64,000 bases of DNA from assembly GCA_048013815.1 (NCBI GenBank), contig CM106585.1:13392001-13456000 (forward strand), in the 5' to 3' direction. This DNA comes from Setoptus koraiensis. Its lineage: Eukaryota > Arthropoda. The position numbers and the translations under genes were made by a program. Below are positions 23,181-33,000 of this stretch, piece after piece (position 1 is the first letter of the stretch; every line of letters starts with the position of its first letter). The notes beneath the pieces are model-generated. The model was not told the DNA's origin. It made no database searches and saw nothing but the letters and a program-made list of their open reading frames with translations.

Positions 23181-24130
23181 TTATGTTATCTTGTCGGTCA
23201 TATTGCTTCTCTCTCGGGAACAACCTGTGACCGCCCGAATTTCATTCCTTCCAAATTCGAAGTTCCAATTATCCGTTGCAGCACAATCTTTCGAACGATA
23301 ATGAACTGTGCCAGGGGGCTGTCAAAAAACGAAAACTGAATGTTTCATTGGTTTGAGTCAATTTCATCATCCTTCGCTTCTTTCATTTCTGCGATCAACA
23401 ACAGCCGCCATTTCTATAGGGTATATAGCGCCAATCTGTGTCAAAAGCTATTTCAAATCGAGATTTTTTAGTTATAATTATCTGGTCCAACAACCAGCAA
23501 CTAATAATTGCTAACAAGATCAACGAACATCAGATACATAAGGTTTTATTTTCACTCACAAGTTTCGACAGATTATCAGTTTTCGTGATCACTTGTTCGC
23601 AATACCATCTTACTAATTTTTCTTATTGCAGCATAATCATGATGCGGAAACTTTTCAGTTGTATAGAGCTCTTCCCACTCAAGCTGCGCCGAGTATCCAA
23701 TGATATATTAGCTTCTTTTCGGCTCTCTTCCACTACGAACAAGTCCTCTAGTTTAGGACCTAACTAGGGACGTTATTTCGCATCAATAGGGATGGCAAAA
23801 TCGGTTTTTACGAGACCCGGACTTCAAATTCTTCAACGGTTTACCGGTAGTAATCGGTTATCTAGATCGCTTTGGAGCAGTTTCAGGTTTTTAGAATAAC
23901 GAAATTCAAAAACTGGTAAATTGACATTCTTCGCTAACATCTAGTTGCGACATGATTCAAACGATTTCATGAAAACATACCCTGTTCTTCAATTTTTATG
24001 GAAGAAAACGACAGAACTGGGTGTTTCCAATGGGTCATAGAAAGTCTCAAATATCCGTTCAGATAGTTTGGCCTGAATACGGATTTTCAGAGTTTTGCCA
24101 TTAGAAGAAAAATTTCGGTTCGGAACCCAT
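23181..24130. other. Intergenic, convergent 3' ends
   Basis: Lies between the 3' ends of transporter copy 3 (+) and the proline/lysine-rich gene (-). Short frames at 23308-23767 show no domain. Nothing else was recognised. Confidence 0.55.
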
Positions 24131-25606
24131 TCAATTGGCTTGTCCATCAGGTTGCCCATCAGGTTCCTCAACAGGTTGCCCAGCAGGTTGCCCATCAGGC
24201 TGCCAAACAGGTTGCCCACCATAGCCGCCTTCCTCGGGAATTGTTTGTTGTGGGTTGCGTTTCCCATCAATGCCTAATTTTTTCCTCATCAAATCAGCTG
24301 CCATATCGATGCCCTCCGAACCAGCTTTCGAGCCTAATTCGCCCAATACTTTCGAAGAAACGCCGCCTTCTTCTGGCCCTCTATCCCTCGGTGCACGAAA
24401 ATTCGGATCTGGCCCGCCTTCATTATGGTTTGACCCTGGCCTTCCCTTAGGGGGGCTCGGCTGTGGCCTTCCTTTAGGCTGTGGCTTTTTCTTAGGAGGA
24501 CTCGGCTGTGGCCTTTTCTTAGGAGGGCTCGGCTTCTTAGCGGGTGTTATCTTTTTTGGTCGGGGGCGCGTTCTTCCTCCTCCCCTTGCAGAATATGCCT
24601 GCCGGTCTACTGAAGAACTGGAATCTGCGCCTCCCTCTGGCTCTTGATCCCTCGGCTCAGGTATATTTGGGATCTCTATATTCGGATCTCCCCGGCCATG
24701 AGAATGGCCCGTGTCTGGCTTTCCTTTGGGACGGCTCGGCGGTGGCTTTCCTTTAGGAGGGCTTGGCTTCTTGGGAGCTGGTATCTTTTTTGGGGGTCGG
24801 GGGCGGGGGCGCATTCTTACTCCTCCCCTTGCAAAATATGCTTGCCGGTCTACTGAAGACCTGGAACCTGCGCCTCCCTCTGGCTCTTGATCCCTTGGCT
24901 CAGGTATATTCGGGATTTCAATATTCGGATCTCCCCGGCCATGAGAATGGCCCGTGTCTGGCTTCCCTTTGGGACGGCTCGGCGGTGGCTTTCCTTTAGG
25001 AGGGCTCGGCTTCTTGGGGGCTGGTATCTTTTTTGGGGGTCGGGGGCGGGGGCGCATTCTTACTCCTCCCCTTGCAAAATATGCTTGCCGTTCCATTGGG
25101 GCCTCCGACAAGAGTACAGGCCATCGCCTGTCCTCTTCCAACGTAGTGAAGGTATTCGTTGATGGGTCCCTTTCGTCAGACGTGTAAGGAGTGAATTTAA
25201 AGCTCAGTTCGTCTGAAGAATTGGAATCTGCGCCTCCCTCTGGCTCTTGATCCCTCGGCTCAGGTATATTCGGGATCTCAATATTCGGATCTCTCCGGCC
25301 ATGAGAATGGCCCGTGTCTGGCTTTCCTTTGGGACGGCTCGGCGGTGGCTTTCCTTTAGGAGGGCGCGGCTTCTTGGGGGCTGGTATCTTTTTTGGGGGT
25401 CGGGGGCGGGGGCGCATTCTTACTCCTCCCCTTGCAAAATATGCTTGCCGTTCCATTGGGGCCTCCGACAAGAGTACAGGCCATCGCCTGTCCTCTTCCA
25501 ACGTAGTGAAGGTATTCGTTGATGGGTACGTTTCGTCAGACGGTAACGGACCAAGGCTGCCGGAAACCGCGGAAAAGGACAACACAACTGCGCAGAAAGT
25601 AATCAT
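24131..25606 (-). CDS. Secreted proline/lysine-rich tandem-repeat protein
   Basis: A 491-residue frame from ATG 25606. Residues 1-17 (MITFCAVVLSFSAVSGS) are a good signal peptide. Then come about four repeat modules. Each has RQAYFARGGVRMRPRPRPP, a PKK/PPKGKPPPSRPKGKP basic stretch, DTGHSHGR, an acidic DPNIEIPNIPEPRDQEPEGG segment and a Ser patch. Modules 1 and 2 add STNTFTTLEEDRRWPVLL before this; modules 3 and 4 lack it. Module 4 is diverged (PSPPKKKPQPKGRP). The tail has a non-repetitive helix-like part (GIDMAADLMRKKLGID) and ends in G/Q/P-D/A repeats. There is one Cys, in the signal peptide, so no disulfides. Alternating basic PK-rich and acidic blocks suggest an extracellular structural, adhesive or cuticle-associated protein; the function is not known. 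The repeat is equally clear in DNA. Confidence 0.75.
   Translation of the reverse strand: MITFCAVVLSFSAVSGSLGPLPSDETYPSTNTFTTLEEDRRWPVLLSEAPMERQAYFARGGVRMRPRPRPPKKIPAPKKPRPPKGKPPPSRPKGKPDTGHSHGRRDPNIEIPNIPEPRDQEPEGGADSNSSDELSFKFTPYTSDERDPSTNTFTTLEEDRRWPVLLSEAPMERQAYFARGGVRMRPRPRPPKKIPAPKKPSPPKGKPPPSRPKGKPDTGHSHGRGDPNIEIPNIPEPRDQEPEGGAGSRSSVDRQAYFARGGVRMRPRPRPPKKIPAPKKPSPPKGKPPPSRPKGKPDTGHSHGRGDPNIEIPNIPEPRDQEPEGGADSSSSVDRQAYSARGGGRTRPRPKKITPAKKPSPPKKRPQPSPPKKKPQPKGRPQPSPPKGRPGSNHNEGGPDPNFRAPRDRGPEEGGVSSKVLGELGSKAGSEGIDMAADLMRKKLGIDGKRNPQQTIPEEGGYGGQPVWQPDGQPAGQPVEEPDGQPDGQAN
24580..25535 (-). repeat. Coding tandem repeats, about 240-360 bp units
   Basis: The CCCCTTGCAAAATATGC block occurs at about 25429, 25069 and 24829, with a variant at 24580, so spacings are 360, 240 and about 249 bp. 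The 360-bp unit carries an extra 120-bp piece (GAAGGTATTCGTTGATGGGT at 25508 and 25148) that the shorter units lost or never had. Units 1-3 are nearly identical, so expansion or homogenisation is recent. Confidence 0.85.
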
Positions 25607-26854
25607 GGTAGACAAGTTATAGTGTTAAGAGATAGTTTTTTTATTGTTTTTAAGATAATCAGATTTGTGACTGAAAGTTGTTGCAAATCACCAGCACCAT
25701 CAAGAAGCACTTACGCAAAATGAGGGAAGCAAGGAATTCCCAACCAAACGAAACATTGGGTCCAATTGAGTTCGACGACATTTTCTATATATGCGGGTCA
25801 ATCAGTAGGCCAATAGTAATTGTTAGAGGTGCTTGATAAACAACTGAACATTGGGCAGCAATTGTACATTAAAAGAGTTTTTAGTTTTAGTACACCAACA
25901 CAAAAACAACTTAGGCTGTTGAAATTGAGGCATCATGAATGTATCAGGTTGCATCACTACACATAACCGTCAATCATTAACTGGATGAAAAATACAAGTT
26001 TACAACCCTGATTGCCATGCTAGATCATAATTAAATCGTGAAACGCTCAACATTTTATTTATGGCTTAGTTCTGCCATCTGAAAATCTGTTAGACGTTGC
26101 TTTCGTGCTGCAATGATCAAATTATAAGTGGGCTCATTTTTCTTCAAACGCATAGATAAGATAACGAGAGCAATGTCTAGATAAATGAGAACGAATTTAA
26201 GAAAATTGCAAACTATATTATCAAGTTGAAATGGGGGAAAGGCCTTCAGTTCAAGAAACGCAATGGAGAGAGAGTGAGTTTTGGAAATTAGTTATAGACT
26301 CAGAGTACAAGAGATATCGTTTGGGACCTCGCCTCACGTATGAAGACTGCGAGATAGCCCAATTAACCGAAATGGCCCGTCACCTATAGCACCCACCTGA
26401 GCCTCCGGAAATTCTTGGTTCATGTCCGTATTGCAGATATTATATTATTATTTTATTTTATATAGTAATGTAATGTGCATGTGATTACAGCAAAACTCTA
26501 CATTAAATCGACTGTCCAGAGGGGGTTCAGCGAGAAAAGGTCCATCGAAAAGTTGAAGAACGAAAAGTTTCTGTAGCTTTTTCTAATCGATTGAACACTA
26601 TTGACTTGAAAATTGTATCGAGCGAATTTTCACCAATCTACCGGACGTGAACAACAAGGTCAGATATGACCGGCGACAATAGTCTGTTATTAGACTAATA
26701 ATATTAGTGCGACCTCATTGAGGTCGATATTTTTTTTTGTTCATCTGGATATATCACACAAACACACACATTCAATGTGTCCGAGACACATGCACAAATA
26801 GAGATATTATAAATATTTACATCATTTTTCTTCTAGCTTCAACATACTCAATTG
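25607..26854. other. Intergenic, AT-rich
   Basis: Contains the upstream region of the secreted repeat protein and the 3' flank of the NRF gene. A short CA-rich stretch lies at 26758-26770 (ACAAACACACACA). No gene was recognised. Confidence 0.55.
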
Positions 26855-29545
26855 TCATAAAGTTTTCTGTTTGAACGATGACGGTTCCATTTGTTCGGCC
26901 AGGAGTCTGGTCTTGTCGCAGTTATGTGTTTCGATGTTTTGTTGCTGTTGTTTATCTGAGCTGTCTCCGTTGGCCAATGGATGTCGCTTTTTGTAGCCAA
27001 TCATTTGCCTGGGAAGCACCAATTCCTCTATGGCTATGAGGGGATATTCGATAAGTATTGCGGCAAAGAATGACACCGCCAATGTTGAAACAATCAGAAA
27101 TATGGCATGCGCAATCAAGTCTGTATATCTGACTAAATGAGATCCATTGTGGGCCATCATGTAAACAGCTAAAACTTCGCCTTGAACTAAATAGCCACAA
27201 TAGCTTAGTCTGACAAGTATTTGCCACACGCTAGACGACAGAAATTTTCTCAGCCATTTCACCTGGCCCTGGGCTATGGCAAATATGAGCCAACACGAGC
27301 AAGTGGCCCACAATGGTCTGATTAGGGCCGAGCTGAGACTGAACAAATATATTTGGATGTCCTTCGCGACGGGCGGCACAAATTTAAGTATAAATGTCAG
27401 CAGCATAAATGTGGCACAAACCAGTGTCCAGATGATAGTGTTGGCCTTGTCGCTCAATTGCAACTGTATCTGCTTCGTCTCTATGGAAAACAACAAATGG
27501 CCCGCAATGAGGCCCACCAAATAAGCTGCTATTCTGCTGTAGGGTCTCGAGTACACCTCGCCGAAGCTGTTGATCATGTTGCTGGCTGTTTCTGGCCGAA
27601 ATTCCAGCAACGCGTCCAGGTCTATTTCTGACGATTTCAACGCCAACACAAACACAAGCGCAATGTTTGCCACAATGGCCAGTGCCGTAATTACGTAACC
27701 GCGGTGGCGCGATTTCGCTATAGCCGCCACAAATATCGGTGTAACAAGCCAAAATTTAATACCGTTGGCAATGAACCAGGCAAACGGAACGCAGTGCTCC
27801 TTGGGACCCTTGAAATCGGCCCAATGAAACAGGGCCACCAGCCACGATTCCTGGCTGCACTGCAAACGGGGACTGTTCTCTGAGGTCATATAATCCCAGA
27901 ATGGGCCCGAACTGAGCAGGTGACCCATAGATTTCGCGTACCAGAATGCGATGAGATACAACGGGGTGAGGCGCCAATATCTGTGCACTGTCGCGAATAT
28001 GTACTCTGGCACAGTCAACAGGCCGGCCTTTGTTTTGAACATTAAATAAGAGGCCAGAATGCCGCTGACAGCGAAAAATGTGTCCACGACAAGATGGGCC
28101 GACAGATAAAAGGACGACAACAGCGTCTTGTTGAGCGTGTCGAACAGCACCAAATTGCTGGCCATGGTTGGGCCAATCAAAATCGAGTGCGCCCCTATTA
28201 TCCAGAACAAACTCAGACATTTAATGCCGGCCAAACTGTCGAGAAAATGCTCGCCGTTTGTCTCCTTCACGTGGGTGATTTTTTGGAAATTTCTCGTTAT
28301 CGAGAAGGCCTCTATAATGACGATTTTCCAATATCTGTTGCTGGCGCCGACCGACTGTTGTTGTTGTTGCTGGTGGGCGACGGGCTGCACCGACGACGCC
28401 GGTGGCGGCGGTCCGAATCCGTCCTTCAGGGGCGGACTGTTGTCGATGAGTGTGGCCACTAGACAACTGAACACGAACAGGCCAATCACTGCGAGAAAAC
28501 CGATTGTCATTTTGGAGAATTGTCGTATCTCGCTGGTCGGATGGGGCAAACAAAACACTTGAGTCATCTCTAGTTCGCTGTAAAGCGGCACACTCGACAG
28601 ATGAATTTTCGCCATATTGTTCACCTTATCCCTGAAATGATCCTCTAGCATGGAATTTGTGCACGCTTCGGGCAGACAAACGCCTAATCTGATCGAGTTG
28701 AGGGTGTCCTTTTTGTTCCAACTGGGCGCGTGGGCCGTCATAATACAATATTGACTGTTGACAACTGTTGCCTGTTGTGTGTCGTCACTCGAAACGGTTA
28801 TTTTGGTGTCCAAACATTGCGTGTAAGAGCCCAACCAAAACGAATTGCCCATGTGCACGCCCGCTTCCGGTCTGCCATAAGCGTCGGATAATATGAGCGC
28901 CTGCGGGGCCAATTTACTGTCTAGCGAACTGGCGTGCCTCACCTCATCTAAAAGTTTGGCGTAATAGTTCAAATAATGGCCACATCGCGCTATGTGAGCT
29001 GTGTTGTTGCTGTCAAGAAAATGGGCATCGCCCGCATAACGGGCAGATTTTCTGTATGAGCTTATATCGAGAGAGTAAGCTCTCATTTGGTGAGATCTGC
29101 TAATTGGCTCAAACATAAATTTGGACACCGCTTTCAATTGGGGCCGCTTGTCCTGACTGGCCGACATGATGAGATTGGTGGCATGATGGTGGTTGCACGC
29201 GTCCAGTTTGTTTGCGGCGCCATCAGCGCTGTGCAAATGACAGGCCAGAGATTTTTTGGTGATTTGCGGCACCGCGTTGCCGTGCTCATCGATGGCAACC
29301 AATTTGTTGGCATTATGATTGTTGCTTGCCGTGGTGTTTATCGTTGCGTTTGCCGTTCTAATCACCACAGGTTGCTGCTCGCTGCTATCGGAACATTTGT
29401 CGCCGTTGTCAGGTGCGTGAGGCAGATGACAATGGTGCTCGTTGTCTTGTTTTTCGGCACATATCGATAATCTGGAATGGTGGCTTGTAAAGCAAATTAC
29501 TATCACTACGATGGCGGCTATATTGTTGCACGTGACACGATGCAT
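26855..29545 (-). CDS. Nose resistant to fluoxetine (NRF)-type acyltransferase-3 membrane protein
   Basis: Single-exon, 896 residues from ATG 29545, the first ATG after an upstream in-frame stop. Residues 1-25 form a signal peptide or anchor. An H/N-rich linker follows. An NRF domain with paired cysteines spans about 188-335 (RCGHYLNYY, LGSYTQCLD, QYCIMTAH, LGVCLPEACT, VFCLPHP). A membrane segment is near 345-368. The acyltransferase-3 domain runs from about 430 to 840: LAGIKCLSLFWIIGAHS with the conserved His, VDTFFAVSGILASYLMF, RYWRLTPLYLIAFWY, and many further membrane segments. A poly-Gln insert lies near 390. In nematodes and insects such proteins affect uptake or transport of lipids and drugs across epithelia; the reaction is presumed acyl transfer. 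The length is normal for the family and nothing looks broken. Confidence 0.93.
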   Translation of the reverse strand: MHRVTCNNIAAIVVIVICFTSHHSRLSICAEKQDNEHHCHLPHAPDNGDKCSDSSEQQPVVIRTANATINTTASNNHNANKLVAIDEHGNAVPQITKKSLACHLHSADGAANKLDACNHHHATNLIMSASQDKRPQLKAVSKFMFEPISRSHQMRAYSLDISSYRKSARYAGDAHFLDSNNTAHIARCGHYLNYYAKLLDEVRHASSLDSKLAPQALILSDAYGRPEAGVHMGNSFWLGSYTQCLDTKITVSSDDTQQATVVNSQYCIMTAHAPSWNKKDTLNSIRLGVCLPEACTNSMLEDHFRDKVNNMAKIHLSSVPLYSELEMTQVFCLPHPTSEIRQFSKMTIGFLAVIGLFVFSCLVATLIDNSPPLKDGFGPPPPASSVQPVAHQQQQQQSVGASNRYWKIVIIEAFSITRNFQKITHVKETNGEHFLDSLAGIKCLSLFWIIGAHSILIGPTMASNLVLFDTLNKTLLSSFYLSAHLVVDTFFAVSGILASYLMFKTKAGLLTVPEYIFATVHRYWRLTPLYLIAFWYAKSMGHLLSSGPFWDYMTSENSPRLQCSQESWLVALFHWADFKGPKEHCVPFAWFIANGIKFWLVTPIFVAAIAKSRHRGYVITALAIVANIALVFVLALKSSEIDLDALLEFRPETASNMINSFGEVYSRPYSRIAAYLVGLIAGHLLFSIETKQIQLQLSDKANTIIWTLVCATFMLLTFILKFVPPVAKDIQIYLFSLSSALIRPLWATCSCWLIFAIAQGQVKWLRKFLSSSVWQILVRLSYCGYLVQGEVLAVYMMAHNGSHLVRYTDLIAHAIFLIVSTLAVSFFAAILIEYPLIAIEELVLPRQMIGYKKRHPLANGDSSDKQQQQNIETHNCDKTRLLAEQMEPSSFKQKTL

Positions 29546-29799
29546 CGTTGCGGGGGCGAGCTGGGGGGGCACTTTTATTTGTCAAATTATCACTGCGAGG
29601 CGAAAATCCATGCGTTATGGATTGTCGAAACTCTGAATTGATTGACTTCCGGGCTATTGAACTTCGAGCTTGTACGCTCTTCGAGACGCCGAATTTCGCG
29701 AGCTGCTCACTGTTGACTGTTCGTGTAGTGTGTGAATGCTGGCCCACGATTTTTCGGACTGTCAACTTCTTCTCTACTTTGGTTTTTGCTTTTTCGCGC

Positions 29800-30002
29800 T
29801 GCGAACTCTTTGGTTTGTCGGTTTTTCGCTATTTGATTTTCGCTTTTTCGGTCTCTCGGTATTTGGCTTTTTCGGTTTTTCGCTATTTGATTTTCGCTTA
29901 TTCGGTTTTTCGGGTTTTGGCTTTTTGGCTTTTCGGCTTTTTGGCTTTTCGGCTTTTTCGCTTTTCGGCTTTTTCGGGTTTTGGCTTTTTGGCTTTTCGA
30001 GA
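29800..30002. repeat. TTTTCGG/TTTTTGGC cryptic repeat upstream of the NRF gene
   Basis: About 200 bp of short words such as GGTTTTTCGCTATTTGATTTTCGC and GGCTTTTTGGCTTTTC, strongly strand-biased (pyrimidine/G on plus, A-rich on minus). All frames are open, so K/S/P-rich and F/L-rich conceptual proteins appear on either strand. It lies 250-450 bp upstream of the NRF start codon. Confidence 0.8.
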
Positions 30003-33000
30003 GGCGCGCGAGCTTGCGAATTGTCAATTTTTCTCTCTGGAACTTGCGTTGCTGGCACGGCGACAATAGCACGTGGTGGCGGAACGTGACGTTCGCGTAA
30101 TCCGACGCTAAAACCACGATATAACGGGTCGATACTACAGATGGATGATACAGATACGAACGGTGACAGTCGGTGGCGCACAAACAAATGAACTGGCCCA
30201 ATGACAGGGATGCAAATCACTTGGTTGCTGTGTGGTGACTACGCGACTCTTGTGTCAGATAGCTATTCGGTGGTGGTGCTGTTGTTGCTGCTGCTGCATC
30301 TTGCGCCGCCGATCACACCCGATACACACATTGATCCGGCCGAGATACAGTATATCGGCTGCGATCTGATGAACAGCCACTAGTTAATGGAGCTATTATC
30401 ACTTTTCACTTGACTCAATTCTCGAGCCGGACTGACTGCTTGCAAATTGAATCGCTGCCACTTGTTGCTGTTGCTGATTTGTATCAACTTGGCCGCAAAC
30501 TTGTTGCTGCTCGCTCGCTCGCTCGCTCGCTTGTTTGTTTGTTTGTCTAGCTGTTTGTGTGTTTGCCAAATGTTGATCATATGCTGCTGTTGCTGGTGTG
30601 CCGGTCTATATGACTTTTGTGTGTATGTCTCACCTTGTGAGTGTGTGAACAAAAAACAACTGCTGTAATCTAGACACAAGTTGATCAGTGTTTGCTCAAT
30701 TTTGCTAACTCGAATAAACTAATGTAACCACTCTTTGAGCACATGAGTCAGTGATACAACAAACAAGTGTGTGTGTGTGTGTGCGAAACAGATTAGACTT
30801 TGTTTGTTGTTGCAGAAAAGTTAATTGGTGCTGCTCACTTAATCTAATATCTCCCAATATCGTCTTTGAATTTTTGATCAATCTCTCGCGTTGAGTTTGT
30901 GTATTATCATTATTTATCGGCACTCGGCTAATCCGATCGGCGGTGCTGCCGTGCCAGCAGATAACTACAGTCACGTCGCAATGTTTGCCCGGCTACGGGA
31001 CGATGACTAACACTAATGAATTTCACTTCTTGCTGGCCTACTCAAATGCACTCATTAAACGATGCTCGACGGGCGACCAGAAATAGATATCCGATGCGAT
31101 CTGGCATCTATTTTTTAATATTTATTTTAATATTTATTTATTTCTTGTAATTTCACTGTTGATTGCTTTACACTGTCGATGCTGCTGCTGCTGCTGCTGC
31201 GATGGTTGTGGCTCGCGACGAGGCCATTTCCATCATGATTTCGGAGTATCTTGTTGCTCACTCGACGAGAAGAACTAGACTCGACGCACAAACGATTGCA
31301 GCATTCAGAATCGCCCTTTCGCCAGCACCATTTTCGTAACACCGCATGGACATGCTGACCACGTGATCATGGCACAAGCGACGGTAGTAAACAACAAGTG
31401 TTTCGTACGATACAGGCGCTCGTTATCGCATCAATCGCTGCCAATCGCAAGCCGTATTTTGCCATAGACGACGCTCAATGCGACGATTGCACGATTGAGC
31501 TGCTGAATTCATCCACACCGCGGCCAATCGGTCCCCATTCCGGCGCTTGACCATTGGCCGTGACAGGTGCACAAATGTGCCCAATGCTCTTGCTCAAACT
31601 GCAACAAGTGCCTGTCGACGATGAACAAAACCATACACACACCATTACACACGGTCGTAGCACGCCGTCAACCGGTGCTACCGCTAACTAGTGGAAGCAC
31701 CGTGCCGTTGCCGTGGAATTTTCCTTTCAGTCGTGCAATCTTTTTCCACCAGGTGACCATTGTTTGTCTGAGCAACAACCTGTACAGTTTCATCAGCGCT
31801 CTTGTCTATCAACAGCGCAGTATTTTTCCGTTACTATCTGTTGCAAGCGAGGCCATACAAGGTTTCGTTAGGCGCTTTCGGAAAGTGAAAAATGATGAAA
31901 AAATGATGGAAAAAAACCGTCGAAAAAAACCAACAAGAAACAGAAAAAAAAGGCACGAGCAAAAAAATCTAGAGTAATCACAAGCATGACATCAACGGCA
32001 GGTGTCATCAGCAACTCGTTTATCACTTGTGCATCACTGCTGCTCTATAGATATCGCGCCGGCTCGTTGAAGTAACCGACCGAGTCGCTGTGACAAACTT
32101 TTTCGGCTCATCAAATTTTTGGTTTGTTCAACTTTTTCGGCTCATCAAATTTTCGGTTTGTTCCACTTTTTCGGCTCATCACATTTTCACTTAGTTCGAC
32201 TTTTGCGACTTGCTCGCCACAAGTTCGTGCACGCCCCACATTTACCAATCTTTTCCAAGGGCCCTGTTTTCAATGGGCAAGAAAACGTATGTGTTTTTCC
32301 CGAAAAACGCCAAATTTTTGGTAGCTTTGAATATATTTTTGCTGTATAGGGCGCTTGGCGGGCTGCATTCAAGGCGAAGCGAGCGCATCAAGTATCTGAT
32401 TGAAAATTGTTGCAAAATTTCGCAAATACCGGGCGCGTGCCTGAGGGCGAACATAGCTTGGGCAAGCACGAATTTACGAAATTATTTCGGAGAGTAGCGA
32501 TCATTGCCGGAAACGTTCCGTTTGGCAGCCTGTCTTTTCTCGATGAGCCCGACATCTGATGTATAGTTTCGTCGAGGTTGACGTCACCGAGAGCGGGGTT
32601 GCCATTGCAACGATCGGCTCTCTCCGCAATGTTGCGGTAAACGATCGGGCCCCCGTCTAATAATCAGACTTTAACAATAAGTGATCACTGATCATCGGAG
32701 TGATCACTGATTCGGATTGTTTCGGCGGCGTTAACTGCACCCCGGGCAAATAGTCGGTTTAATAATCTGCTTAATAATCTGTCAGAGCGCTCTTCGGATG
32801 CGCGCTTGCAGTCTGGCTTGCTGTCCAATCGGCGACAGTCGCGATTGAGACTGCATTCAGATTTTCGGGCTTATGACGAAAAAAATATTCCGTTCCCACG
32901 ATAAAAGAAAGAAAGACAAAAAATGAACAAAAATGAAGCGGCTCATTGTCGAACTGTAAAATAGATGATAAAAAGAGATGTGACGGGGATTGCTGCCTCT

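Noticed and set aside
29707-30220. K/S/P-rich frames resembling a disordered basic protein
   Set aside because: Produced by the TTTTCGG-type repeat; two minus-strand frames and two plus-strand frames are open at once.
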